A DNA stretch of 64,000 nt from Streptacidiphilus sp. P02-A3a (GTDB lineage: Bacteria; Actinomycetota; Actinomycetes; Streptomycetales; Streptomycetaceae). The notes under the pieces were generated by a model. The model ran no database searches and was not told where the DNA came from. It was given only the letters and a program-made list of their open reading frames with translations. Location: positions 7,263,922-7,327,921 of the forward strand of contig NZ_CP048289.1 in the NCBI RefSeq assembly GCF_014084105.1. The letters run 5' to 3'. The position numbers were made by a program, and so were the translations under genes. Below, piece by piece: positions 27,520-35,731 of the stretch; position 1 is the first letter of the stretch, and each line of letters opens with the position of its first letter.

Positions 27520-28173
27520 ATGCCCCTCAGCCCGTCCCAACGATCCGCGAACAGTCCCCGTGTCACGCTGGCACGCGGCGCTTCGCCCTGGCTCGTACCC
27601 ACCGTGCTCACCGCCGCCGCCTGTACCGCCCTCACCCGGCGCAGCGGCAAGTGGGCCGTGGCGGCAGTCCCCGCCTCCGCGCTGAGCGCGGGGATGCTGT
27701 GGTTCTTCCGCGACCCCGAGCGCGCCATCGGCGAGGGTCGGGTGATCTCCCCCGCCGACGGTGTGGTGCAGAGCATCGACGCCTGGCCGGACGGGCGCAC
27801 CCGAGTGGCTGTCTTCATGAGCCCGCTCAATGTCCACGTCAACCGCGCGCCGCTGCCCGGCACCGTGACCTCGGTCGAGCACGTCCCCGGTGGGTTCGTT
27901 CCGGCGTTCAACAAGGACAGCGACCGCAACGAGCGGGTCGTGTGGCACTTCGACACCGAGCTCGGCGACCTGGAGATGACCCAGATCGCCGGGGCCGTGG
28001 CACGGCGGATCATCCCCTACGTGCCCTCCGGCACCAAGGTCAAGCAGGGCGAGCGGATCGGGCTGATCCGCTTCGGTTCCCGGGTCGACACCTACCTCCC
28101 GCCCGGCATCGAGCCCGGCGTGGTGGTCGGCCAGCGGACGACGGCTGGGGTGACTCGTCTTGACCGTGACTGA
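27520..28173 (+). CDS. psd: Phosphatidylserine decarboxylase proenzyme, short form
   Basis: 217 residues. An N-terminal hydrophobic region (WLVPTVLTAAACTALTRR) anchors it to the membrane; then FFRDPER, ISPADGVVQSIDAW, VFMSPLNVHVNRAPLPG and IRFGSRVDTYLP. Self-cleavage at Gly-Ser would turn Ser187 into the pyruvoyl group. It converts phosphatidylserine to phosphatidylethanolamine. The ATG was chosen over an in-frame start at 27373 because the family begins near here and AAAGG precedes it. The 3' end overlaps the pssA start by 14 bases, so the two steps of the pathway are coupled. Confidence 0.93.
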   Translation: MPLSPSQRSANSPRVTLARGASPWLVPTVLTAAACTALTRRSGKWAVAAVPASALSAGMLWFFRDPERAIGEGRVISPADGVVQSIDAWPDGRTRVAVFMSPLNVHVNRAPLPGTVTSVEHVPGGFVPAFNKDSDRNERVVWHFDTELGDLEMTQIAGAVARRIIPYVPSGTKVKQGERIGLIRFGSRVDTYLPPGIEPGVVVGQRTTAGVTRLDRD

Positions 28174-29026
28174 TCCGGAGACCCTGCAGGAATCCGAGGA
28201 CGGCGAGCACGTCGCCCGCAGGCTGCGCTGGGCCAGGGAGCGCGAGCTGCGCGCCCCGCGCTCGCCGCAGCACCTGTCCACCGCCGACGTCTTCACCCTC
28301 GGTAACGCGGTGTGCGGCTTCCTGGCGATCTACTTCACCACCACCGGCGTGCTGATCCCGCACCTGACCGGCGAGACGGCGGGCGGCGACCGGCGCAGCG
28401 CGGCGGCGGCGGTGACGCTGCTGCTGATCGGCTCCATGTGCGACCTGGCCGACGGCCTGGTCGCCCGCAAGCTGCGCAGCTCCGCCCTCGGCGCCGAACT
28501 GGACAACCTCGCGGACCTGATCAGCTTCGGTATCGCGCCCGCGTACTTCGTCGTGGTCTGGGGCATGGTCACGCCCGGCGCGAACCAGCGGCTGTCCGCC
28601 GGGATCGCGATCGTGGTGCTGCTGGCGGTGGTGCTGCGGCTGGCCAGGTTCTCCTGCACCACCATGCGGCCCGGGGTGTTCCAGGGCATGCCCTGTCCGA
28701 TGGGCGCGATGACGGTGATCTCGATCGTGCTGCTCAACCCGCCGTTCATCCCGGCGGTGCTGGGCATCGTCGCGGTGGCCGCGCTGATGGTCAGCAAGGT
28801 GGAGTACCCGAAGCCGCACGGGGTGCTGGCGACCGCCACGCTGTGCTGGATCGTGGTCAGCATGGGCTGCCTGACCGCCTGGGCGACCGGTGTGCCCGGC
28901 GGGCACCTGCTGCTCCAGGTGGGGGCCAGCCTCCAGGTCTCGCTGGCGCTGATGGCGCCGCTGATGGTGATCCGCCGCAAGGTCGGCGACGTCCGCGCCC
29001 GGCGCGCGGAGTCGCGCACGCACTGA
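28160..29026 (+). CDS. pssA: CDP-diacylglycerol-serine O-phosphatidyltransferase
   Basis: 288 residues, about 6-8 membrane segments. The CDP-alcohol motif is complete: DGLVARKLRSSALGAELDNL followed by ADLISFG, matching D-G-x2-A-R-x8-G-x3-D-x3-D. It makes phosphatidylserine, the substrate of the decarboxylase encoded just upstream. The start is taken as TTG behind GGGGTG; GTG 28166 is an alternative two codons later. A strong terminator follows. Confidence 0.93.
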   Translation: MTVTDPETLQESEDGEHVARRLRWARERELRAPRSPQHLSTADVFTLGNAVCGFLAIYFTTTGVLIPHLTGETAGGDRRSAAAAVTLLLIGSMCDLADGLVARKLRSSALGAELDNLADLISFGIAPAYFVVVWGMVTPGANQRLSAGIAIVVLLAVVLRLARFSCTTMRPGVFQGMPCPMGAMTVISIVLLNPPFIPAVLGIVAVAALMVSKVEYPKPHGVLATATLCWIVVSMGCLTAWATGVPGGHLLLQVGASLQVSLALMAPLMVIRRKVGDVRARRAESRTH

Positions 29027-29052
29027 GCGCGGCAGCGGCGGCACCGCACGAA

Positions 29053-29096
29053 CGGCGGCGCCCGTGACCGGAACACTCCGGTCACGGGCGCCGCCG
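29053..29096. terminator. Bidirectional terminator between convergent genes
   Basis: A perfect 20-base stem (29053-29072 with 29077-29096) and a 4-base ACAC loop, between pssA and the convergent MFS gene. Confidence 0.88.
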
Positions 29097-29124
29097 TCGG
29101 TCCGGGCCCGTCCGGGCCCCTCGG

Positions 29125-30654
29125 TCAGTGCGCGGCGGCGGTCTCGGCGGGCCGGTCGGTGGCCTGCCACGGCGCCGGGGCGGCGGAACGGCGCACCATC
29201 AGCAGCGTCATCACTCCGGCCGCCAGGCCGATGATCCCGGCCACCAGGTACACCTGGTCCAGGCCCGCCGCGAAGGCGGCGTGCGCCAGCTGCTCGGCGG
29301 CGGCCCGGTGGTCGGCCGGGGTCTGCGCCAGTACCGCCTGGGCCCGGCCGCCGCTGAGCGCGGAGGCGGTGGCCTGCGGGTCGGGGACCTTGCCGTTGGC
29401 GGTCACGTAGCTGGTGATCCGCCGGGCGAAGACGGTGCCGAGCACCGCGATGCCCAGCGCGTAGCCCAGCTGGCGTCCGGTGTTGACCGCGCCGCTGGCC
29501 ATACCGGCCCGCTCGCGCGGCACCGAGGCCATCACCGCGGACATCATCACCGGCATGGCCATGCCCACGCCCAGGCCGCTGATGATCAGGCCGGGCAGCA
29601 CCACCGGCCAGGACGAGCTCGCCGAGACCATGGTCAGCAGCAGCGCGCCGGTGCCGATCAGCAGCAGTCCGATACCGATCGGCCACTGCGGGGACAGCTT
29701 GGCGAACAGCCGACCGCTGTTGGACGCCATCGCGAACGAGGCCAGGGCCACCGGGCAGACCACCAGACCGGCCTGGATCGGGCTGAGGTTCAGCACCGAC
29801 TGGAGCCAGATCGAGGTGTAGGTCAGGTGGGCGAAGGCCGCCGCGTTCAGCAGCAGCGCGGCCAGGCTCAGCCCGGCGAAGCTGCGGTTGCGCATCAGCG
29901 ACAGGTCCAGCAGCGGGTTGCCGGTCCGGCTCTCGACGACGACGAAGACGATCAGCGCCAGCAGCGCCAGGCCCAGCGAGCCGAGCACCGTGCCGCTGCC
30001 CCAGCCGTCGCCGGCGCTCTCGATCAGGCCGTAGGTGAGCGCGCCCGCGAAGACCGTGAAGCAGACGGCTCCGGGGTAGTCCAGCCGGCCGTTGGCCCGG
30101 CCCGGGTCGCTGGTCAGTCGGCGGGCGGTCATCCACAGGGCGGCCGCCGCGATCGGCAGGTTGACGAAGAAGATCGCCCGCCAGTTGATCTCGTCGGTGA
30201 GCAGCCCGCCCAGGACCGGGCCCACGGCGGCGGCGGCGCCGCTGACCGCGCCCCAGACACCGAAGGCGGTGCCCCGGTCGCGGCCCTGGTAGGCGGCGCT
30301 GATCAGGGAGGTGGTGGAGGTCAGCATGGCCGCGCCGCCGATGCCCTGGACCGCGCGGGCGGCGATCAGGGTTCCGGCGTTCGGCGCCAGGCCGCAGGCG
30401 AGCGACGCCAGCGCGAAGACGACCAGACCGGCCAGGTAGAGCCGCCGGTGGCCGAGCCGGTCGCCGAGGGCGCCGACCACCATCAGCAGCGCGGCGAGGA
30501 CCAGGGCGTACATGTCCACGACCCACTGCAGGGAGGTGAACGACGAGTGCAGGTCAGTGGCCATCTGCGGCAGGGCGACGTTCACGATGCTCACGTCGAC
30601 CAGCAGCATGAAGGTGCCCAGACAGATGGAGACCAGAGGTATCCACTTGCGCAT
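29125..30654 (-). CDS. DHA2-type MFS drug efflux transporter, 14 TM
   Basis: 509 residues. Seen: FMLLVDVSIVNVALPQMATD (DHA2 motif D1), GALGDRLGHRRLYLAG (motif A), AVSGAAAAVGPVLGGLL (motif C) and a PRERAGMASGAVNTGRQLGY block. A proton-driven exporter of drugs or metabolites; substrate unknown. ATG with GGAG ahead was chosen; GTG 30687 would add 11 residues without a good ribosome site. Divergent from an AsnC-type regulator, which probably controls it. Unlike the MFS protein at 13580 it has no C-terminal domain. Confidence 0.92.
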   Translation of the reverse strand: MRKWIPLVSICLGTFMLLVDVSIVNVALPQMATDLHSSFTSLQWVVDMYALVLAALLMVVGALGDRLGHRRLYLAGLVVFALASLACGLAPNAGTLIAARAVQGIGGAAMLTSTTSLISAAYQGRDRGTAFGVWGAVSGAAAAVGPVLGGLLTDEINWRAIFFVNLPIAAAALWMTARRLTSDPGRANGRLDYPGAVCFTVFAGALTYGLIESAGDGWGSGTVLGSLGLALLALIVFVVVESRTGNPLLDLSLMRNRSFAGLSLAALLLNAAAFAHLTYTSIWLQSVLNLSPIQAGLVVCPVALASFAMASNSGRLFAKLSPQWPIGIGLLLIGTGALLLTMVSASSSWPVVLPGLIISGLGVGMAMPVMMSAVMASVPRERAGMASGAVNTGRQLGYALGIAVLGTVFARRITSYVTANGKVPDPQATASALSGGRAQAVLAQTPADHRAAAEQLAHAAFAAGLDQVYLVAGIIGLAAGVMTLLMVRRSAAPAPWQATDRPAETAAAH

Positions 30655-30720
30655 GGCGGACTCCGGGAGGGAGGAGGGCGGGTTCACGGGGGATTGCTTC
30701 TTTCGGCTGGATCACGATCT

Positions 30721-30770
30721 GCCCGAGCCGCGTCGGCGGGCAGCTCCTGGCTCGGGCCTTAGCTCGGGCT
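30721..30770. promoter_or_regulatory. Repeated CTCGGGC elements between MFS and AsnC genes
   Basis: GCCCGAGCC (30721-30729) is the exact reverse complement of GGCTCGGGC (30749-30757), and a third copy AGCTCGGGCT follows at 30761-30770. Repeated half-sites in a divergent promoter suit binding by an Lrp/AsnC oligomer. Confidence 0.4.
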
Positions 30771-30858
30771 TACCAACGCGATACTGCCGGTTCCGGGGCG
30801 GTCGGCCCCAGCCAGCCCGGAACATGTGGCGGTTTTCGACATCCCCTACCCTGGGTTG

Positions 30859-31881
30859 ATGGGATCCGACAGCTTCGATGTGATCGACCGGCAGCTGGTA
30901 CACGCCCTGCAACTGGACGCCAGGGCCCCGTTCAGCCGGATCGCGGCGGTGCTCGGCGTGTCCGACCAGACCGTCGCCCGGCGGTACTCCCGGCTGCGGA
31001 CCGAGGGGCTGATCCGGGTCCTCGGGCTGTCCGACCCGGAGGTGCTGGGCGAGGAGCGCTGGCTGGTCCGGGTGCAGTGCACGCCGGACGCCAGTTCCAC
31101 CATCGCCGGGGCGCTGGCCCGGCGCGAGGACACCAGCTGGGTCGGGCTGAACTCCGGCGGCACCGAGATCAGCTGCGTGATCCGGAACCTCACCGCGCAG
31201 GACGAGCACGCGCTGCTGCTGCGGACGCTGCCGCACACGCCCCGGGTGGTCGGGGTCACCGCCTACTGCGTGATGCACACCTTCTTCGGCGGCTCGATGA
31301 GCCTGGTCACCAAGTGGGAGGCACTGGACCCGGCCCAGGTCGCCGAGCTCCAGCTGCCGCCGCCCTCGGTGGTCCCGGAGGGGCCGGTGCGGCTGAGCGA
31401 CGGGGACCAGCGGATGCTGGCGGCGCTGGCCCAGGACGGCCGGGCCGCGCTCAGCGAGCTGGCCGCCGCCACCGACTGGTCGCAGAGCACCGTCCGGCGG
31501 CGGATGGCGGAGCTCCACGACTGCGGCGCGCTCTACTTCGACCTGGACTTCGAGCGGCGGATCTTCGACCTGGAGGCCCGGGCGCTGCTCTGGCTCTCGG
31601 TCGCCCCGGCCGAACTCGACGCGACCGGACGGGCCCTGGCCGGGCACCCGGAGGTCGCCTACGCCTGCGCCACCACCGGGCCGACCAACCTGCACGCGGC
31701 AGTTCTCGCGCCGGACATGGCCTCCCTCTACGACTACCTGACCACCAGGATCGCCTCGCTGCCCGGCATCGGGCAGGTGGAGACGTCGCCGATCCTGCAC
31801 CAGGTCAAGGGCGCCGGGCCGCTACAGCCGCGGCCCCGGCAGCCGCGGCGGGTCAGCCCAACGGCGGCAGCGCGTCGCTGA
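30859..31881 (+). CDS. Double-domain Lrp/AsnC-family regulator
   Basis: 340 residues with two AsnC helix-turn-helix units: DVIDRQLVHALQLDARAPFS then RIAAVLGVSDQTVARRYSRL at residues about 8-45, and DQRMLAALAQDGRAALSELA then AATDWSQSTVRRRMAEL at about 185-220. Each is followed by an AsnC ligand-binding module. Two-fold AsnC proteins are common in streptomycetes. The ATG is preceded by little ribosome-site sequence. It probably regulates the divergent efflux gene. Its 3' end overlaps that of the MarR gene by 29 bases on opposite strands. Confidence 0.88.
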   Translation: MGSDSFDVIDRQLVHALQLDARAPFSRIAAVLGVSDQTVARRYSRLRTEGLIRVLGLSDPEVLGEERWLVRVQCTPDASSTIAGALARREDTSWVGLNSGGTEISCVIRNLTAQDEHALLLRTLPHTPRVVGVTAYCVMHTFFGGSMSLVTKWEALDPAQVAELQLPPPSVVPEGPVRLSDGDQRMLAALAQDGRAALSELAAATDWSQSTVRRRMAELHDCGALYFDLDFERRIFDLEARALLWLSVAPAELDATGRALAGHPEVAYACATTGPTNLHAAVLAPDMASLYDYLTTRIASLPGIGQVETSPILHQVKGAGPLQPRPRQPRRVSPTAAARR

Positions 31882-32344
31882 CGTGGCCGCCGAGCTCGTC
31901 CAGGCCGGAGACCACGGCCGCCAGCCGCTCCGGCGCGAGTACCCCGAAGACGTGCCGGTCGAGCTGGTCGGCGTGCCGCTGGGCGGCCTCGACCAGCTTG
32001 GCCTCGCCGACCGGGGTCAGCGTCACCATCTGCACCCGCTTGTCGCCGCGCGAGCGCTCGCGGGCGACCAGCCCGGCCTCGACCATCCGGTCGACCAGCC
32101 GGGTCGCGCCGCCGCTGGTCAGCACCAGCCGTCGGGACAGCTCCCCCATCGGGACGCCCCCGGGCGTGGCACCGACCAGCAGCAGCACCTCGAACATGGG
32201 GTGGCTGAGGCCGCTGTCCCGCTCCATCGCGGTGCCCAGCAGCCGCTCCAGCAGGCTGGTGGTGGTCAGGATCACGCCGAACGCCTGGATCCGTTCGTCG
32301 GCCACCGCCTCGGCGGCGCTGCCGATCCGCTGACGTCCTGTCAT
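31853..32344 (-). CDS. MarR-family regulator
   Basis: 163 residues. Winged helix seen in MFEVLLLVGATPGGVPMGEL, SRRLVLTSGGATRLVDRMVE and the wing ARERSRGDKRVQMVTLTPVG. GGAG lies just ahead of the ATG. It sits 78 bases after the SDR gene on the same strand, and a palindrome upstream of that gene is a candidate target. The ligand is unknown. Confidence 0.9.
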   Translation of the reverse strand: MTGRQRIGSAAEAVADERIQAFGVILTTTSLLERLLGTAMERDSGLSHPMFEVLLLVGATPGGVPMGELSRRLVLTSGGATRLVDRMVEAGLVARERSRGDKRVQMVTLTPVGEAKLVEAAQRHADQLDRHVFGVLAPERLAAVVSGLDELGGHVSDALPPLG

Positions 32345-32422
32345 CTCCGCTGACCCTCCGCCGCCGCGTACTGCCCCAGCCCTGCCCAGTACCGCTCCAC
32401 ACGTTAGCCCAGCGGCGACCGG

Positions 32423-33079
32423 TCAGCGGGCGACGGTGAAGCGGCGGCCGGTGAACCGCGGGGTCTCGATCTCGTCGACCAGCGCCGCCGCGTAGTCCTC
32501 GGTGGTGATGTAGCTGGCGCCCTCGGCGTCGGTGACCAGTTGCTCGGTGCCGGTGCGGTACCCGCCGGTGCGCTCGCCGGGCTCGATGGTGGCCGCCGGG
32601 CTGAGCACCGTCCAGCGGACGTCGGCGACGGTGTTGTAGTACTCCTGGGCGTCACCGTGGGCGTGCATGGTCCGCAGCAGCCAGTCGGGCAGGCCCGGGG
32701 CGTCCCAGACCCGGACGCCGGGGGCGGTCTCCAGGCTGCCCGCGCCGCCGACCGCGATCAGCCGGGGCGCGGCCCCGCCCAGCGTGCGCAGCCCCTCGAC
32801 CAGGGCGCGGGCGGCCGGCTCGATCAGCGCGGCGTGGCCCTCGCCGTTGCCGCCGCCCCCGCCGACGGCGCTGACCAGGACGTCCTGGCCGGCCGCCACC
32901 CGGGCGACGTCCTCGGGGTCGAGCACGTCCCCGGCGACCACGGTGACGTCCGGGCTCGGCGGGGTGTAGCCGGCCGGGTTCCGGACCACGGCGGTGACCT
33001 GGTGGCCCCTGCTCAGGGCCTCGCTGACGACGCGTCGGCCGATGGTTCCGTTGGCTCCGATGACGGCGATGGTGGCCAT
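32423..33079 (-). CDS. NAD(P)-binding SDR-type oxidoreductase (atypical, NmrA/YwnB-like)
   Basis: 218 residues. N-terminal Rossmann glycine loop VIGANGTIGRRVVSEALSRG, then VVAGDVLDPEDV. No Tyr-x3-Lys catalytic pair is evident, so it belongs to the atypical SDR group that includes NADPH sensors and flavin reductases. CCAGGAGAGG precedes the ATG. A perfect palindrome lies 61 bases upstream. Confidence 0.85.
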   Translation of the reverse strand: MATIAVIGANGTIGRRVVSEALSRGHQVTAVVRNPAGYTPPSPDVTVVAGDVLDPEDVARVAAGQDVLVSAVGGGGGNGEGHAALIEPAARALVEGLRTLGGAAPRLIAVGGAGSLETAPGVRVWDAPGLPDWLLRTMHAHGDAQEYYNTVADVRWTVLSPAATIEPGERTGGYRTGTEQLVTDAEGASYITTEDYAAALVDEIETPRFTGRRFTVAR

Positions 33080-33139
33080 GGGTGGCTGCCTCTCCTGGGT
33101 TCGCGCGCTGCGGCCAGCACGCTGCTGACGGGAAGAACC

Positions 33140-33153
33140 TCTGACTGGTCAGA
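33140..33153. promoter_or_regulatory. Palindrome TCTGAC-TG-GTCAGA upstream of SDR gene
   Basis: A perfect 6-base inverted repeat in an AT-richer stretch, 61 bases before the SDR start and just past the stop of the amidohydrolase. It suits binding by a MarR or HxlR dimer, and the MarR gene is next door. Confidence 0.5.
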
Positions 33154-33154
33154 T

Positions 33155-34300
33155 TTATTTCGCGGTCGGGACCGGCGCCGCGGACGGCGGCAGCCGGTAG
33201 AGCCGCCGGGCGTTCCCGGAGGAGACCTGCCCCGCTATCCGCTCGGCGTCGGCGGCGGAGCAGGCACCCTCGGCGGTCCACTCGGCCAGCACCGAGCCCA
33301 GCGCCCGGCGGTAGGCCGCGGCGCCGGTCAGGTGGAGCTCGGGCAGGCCGAAGGCGTCCGTGGAGAACATGATCCGGCCGAACGGGGCCAGCTCCAGGAA
33401 CTCGCCGAGCACCCGGGCCGCGCCCGCGCCGGTGTACGAGAGGGTCAGCCCGAGGTCGCAGTGGACGTGCGGGAACGCCTGGGCCAGCCAGGCCGCCTGG
33501 CGGTGGTACGGATAGCCGTGCAGCAGCACCAGCGGGACCCCGGTCGGCTCGACCGCCCGGACGAACGGGACCAGCAGCGAGGGATCGGCCCGGTGCAGCT
33601 CCAGGTCGGGGTCGCCGAAGCCGGTGTGCAGCTGGATCGGCAGCCCCAGCTCCACCGCCGTCCACAGCAGCCGCCGCAGCAGCACCGGGTGGGTCAGCCG
33701 GGGGTCCGGCGCGGCCAGCCACAGGGCGGCGGCGTTGGCGGTCTCGGCCGGGCCCGGCCGGGCCGGGTCGAGGTCCAGGCCGTAGCGGTAGGCGGCGACG
33801 GACTTCACCGCGACCGCGTCGGCGGCGGTGAGCGCCAGCGCGGCGGCGAAGTCGGCGGCGAACCCGCCCGCCGTGGTGCTGCCGTGCAGCCGCGCGGCCA
33901 CGTGTTCCAGCCGGACCACCTCGCGCACCCGGACGCCGGACACCCGGGCGAAGCCGGGGAGGTCCAGCAGCGGCGCCCCGGCGGCCTCGGTGAGGCCGGT
34001 GTCCACCAGGCAGGTGTCGAGCCCGGCGGCGCGCAGCAGCGCGCCGGTGGCCGCCTCCGCGCCCAGCTCGCGGCGGCGGGCCAGGTAGGCGGCGGGCGGC
34101 GCGTGCGGCTCAAGACCGAGCGCCGGCGGGCACCAGCGGCGGACCGCCAGCCCGAGCGCGCTGTCCCAGGGGTCGGCGCCGGGCGGGCGCGGCCGGTCGG
34201 ACTCGGTGAGCAGCGAGCCGAAGTCCCGGTCGGAGAGCTCGGCGGTGACCACGCTGTGGCAGTGGTGGTCCAGCAGCGGCGGCGCGGACCGCTCCGGCAT
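33155..34300 (-). CDS. Amidohydrolase, FluG N-terminal type
   Basis: 381 residues. Metal-site motifs of amidohydrolase-2 proteins: LLDHHCHSVV (residues about 10-19), QLHTGFGDPDLEL, VLLHGYPYHRQAAWLA and IMFSTDAFGLPEL (catalytic Asp). It starts one base inside the stop of the GS-like gene (TGATG), so the two are translated together. In fungal FluG and some bacterial proteins these two domains are one chain; here they are separate. It probably hydrolyses a gamma-glutamyl amide or related amide made or handled by the partner (inference). The stop is TAA. Confidence 0.85.
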   Translation of the reverse strand: MPERSAPPLLDHHCHSVVTAELSDRDFGSLLTESDRPRPPGADPWDSALGLAVRRWCPPALGLEPHAPPAAYLARRRELGAEAATGALLRAAGLDTCLVDTGLTEAAGAPLLDLPGFARVSGVRVREVVRLEHVAARLHGSTTAGGFAADFAAALALTAADAVAVKSVAAYRYGLDLDPARPGPAETANAAALWLAAPDPRLTHPVLLRRLLWTAVELGLPIQLHTGFGDPDLELHRADPSLLVPFVRAVEPTGVPLVLLHGYPYHRQAAWLAQAFPHVHCDLGLTLSYTGAGAARVLGEFLELAPFGRIMFSTDAFGLPELHLTGAAAYRRALGSVLAEWTAEGACSAADAERIAGQVSSGNARRLYRLPPSAAPVPTAK

Positions 34301-35682
34301 CAGTAGCGCCAGCGGGTGGCGTCGATCACGGCGGCGGGCTCCAGTCCGTCGAAGGCCGCCGCCTCGGCCCGGCGGACCGCCGCGACGGTGTCGTGCAGCA
34401 CCTCGCCCAGGGCCTCGCGCAGCACCGCCGACCGCTCGAAGGCGGCCAGCGCCTGCGGCAGGCCGGTCGGCAGCCGGGGGATCCCGGTGTCCGCCGCCGG
34501 GTCGCCGCGCACCTCGGGCGGGAGCTCCGCCCCGGCGTCGATCCCGGCCAGCCCGGCGGCGATCACCCCGCCCACCGCCAGGTACGGGTTGGCCGCCCCG
34601 TCGAAGCACTTGACCTCGGCGTTCGCGGTCTCCGGCCGCCCCGGCAGGCCGGGGATCAGCCGCAGCGCGGCCTCCCGGTTCTCCGGCCCCCAGCACTGGT
34701 GGGCCCCGGCCCAGTGCGAGGGGACCAGCCGCAGGTAGCTGGCGGGGCTGGGGGCGCCCAGCGCCAGCAGCGCCGGGAGCTGGTCCAGCACCCCGGCCAG
34801 GAAGGCCTCGCCCTCGGCGGTCAGCCCGTACGGTCCGCCGCCGCCGGTCATCAGGCTGACCGGCTCGGCGTCGGGCGGGCTGCGCCAGAGGCTGAGGTGC
34901 AGGTGGGCGCCGTTGCCGACGCCGCCGGGGGCGAAGGCCGGGGCGAACGAGGCGCGCAGGCCGTGGGCCGCCGAGACGGCCCGCACGGTGTGCCGGACCA
35001 GGACGGTGCTGTCGGCCGCGCCGACCGGGTCCTCGGCCGCCACCGACACCTCGAACTGGCCCGGGGCGTACTCCGGGTGGATCTGCTGCACCGTCAGCTC
35101 CTGCGCCTCCAGGGCGGTCAGCAGGTCCCGCAGGTAGTCGGACAGGTCGGTGAGCCGGTGCATCCCGTAGGCGGGCCCCTCGGTGGGGTAGCCGCCGTCC
35201 TCGCGCTGGACGATCCACTCGACCTCGTAGGCGGCCCGGACCGCCAGGCCGCGCCGAGCGGCCAGGGCGGCCATCCGGGCGGCGAACCGCCGCTGGCAGG
35301 CCGGGTGCGGGGCGCCGTCCTGCTGGTACCGGTCGGCCGGGGCCCAGGCCCAGCCGGGCTGGGCGGCCAGGGTGACCGCCCGGCCCAGGTCGGGGAAGAG
35401 CCGCAGGTCGCCGTCCGGGCCGCCGATCCAGCGGCCCGCCGTGATCGAGTCGTCGACCAGGAAGGCGTCGAAGACCGGGGACATGCCCACGCCCTGCTCG
35501 GCGGCCTCGGCCAGGCGGCTCAGCGGGACCCCCTTGACCCGGGCGATCCCGGCGTTGTCGACCCAGCCCAGGGCCAGGCCGACCGCGCCCTCCGCGCCCA
35601 GCCGGGCGGCGGTGACCCGGGGGTGCTCCGGCGGCGTCCGGGAGGGGCCCCCGGCGGCGGGCGGAACCGTTGGCTGGACCAT
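34300..35682 (-). CDS. Glutamine-synthetase-like gamma-glutamyl ligase
   Basis: 460 residues, GS type I fold. Seen: AAYEVEWIVQRED (metal Glu), PEYAPGQFEVSVA, GVGNGAHLHLSLWR (ATP site), LRLVPSHWAGAHQCWGPENR, KCFDGAANPYLAVGGVIAAG and a C-terminal DATRWRY. The adenylylation-loop Tyr of true GlnA is not evident. Such GlnA-like proteins join glutamate to amines (ethanolamine, polyamines, others). AAGGAGG lies 11 bases ahead of the ATG. Coupled to the amidohydrolase. An FAD oxidase resembling gamma-glutamylputrescine oxidase lies 3 kb away, suggesting amine catabolism through glutamylated intermediates. Confidence 0.88.
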   Translation of the reverse strand: MVQPTVPPAAGGPSRTPPEHPRVTAARLGAEGAVGLALGWVDNAGIARVKGVPLSRLAEAAEQGVGMSPVFDAFLVDDSITAGRWIGGPDGDLRLFPDLGRAVTLAAQPGWAWAPADRYQQDGAPHPACQRRFAARMAALAARRGLAVRAAYEVEWIVQREDGGYPTEGPAYGMHRLTDLSDYLRDLLTALEAQELTVQQIHPEYAPGQFEVSVAAEDPVGAADSTVLVRHTVRAVSAAHGLRASFAPAFAPGGVGNGAHLHLSLWRSPPDAEPVSLMTGGGGPYGLTAEGEAFLAGVLDQLPALLALGAPSPASYLRLVPSHWAGAHQCWGPENREAALRLIPGLPGRPETANAEVKCFDGAANPYLAVGGVIAAGLAGIDAGAELPPEVRGDPAADTGIPRLPTGLPQALAAFERSAVLREALGEVLHDTVAAVRRAEAAAFDGLEPAAVIDATRWRY

Positions 35683-35731
35683 CGGGGCTCGGGCCTCCTT
35701 CGGACGCGGTCGTGGGCCCGCCCGGCCCCGG

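Noticed and set aside
27419-27685. Short ORF overlapping the psd start
   Set aside because: Low-complexity Pro/Ser/Arg composition, and it overlaps the well-supported psd gene in another frame.
29128-30762. 544-codon plus-strand frame antisense to the MFS gene
   Set aside because: Composition (Gln/Arg/Gly/His) is that of antisense high-GC DNA; the minus strand encodes a clear transporter.
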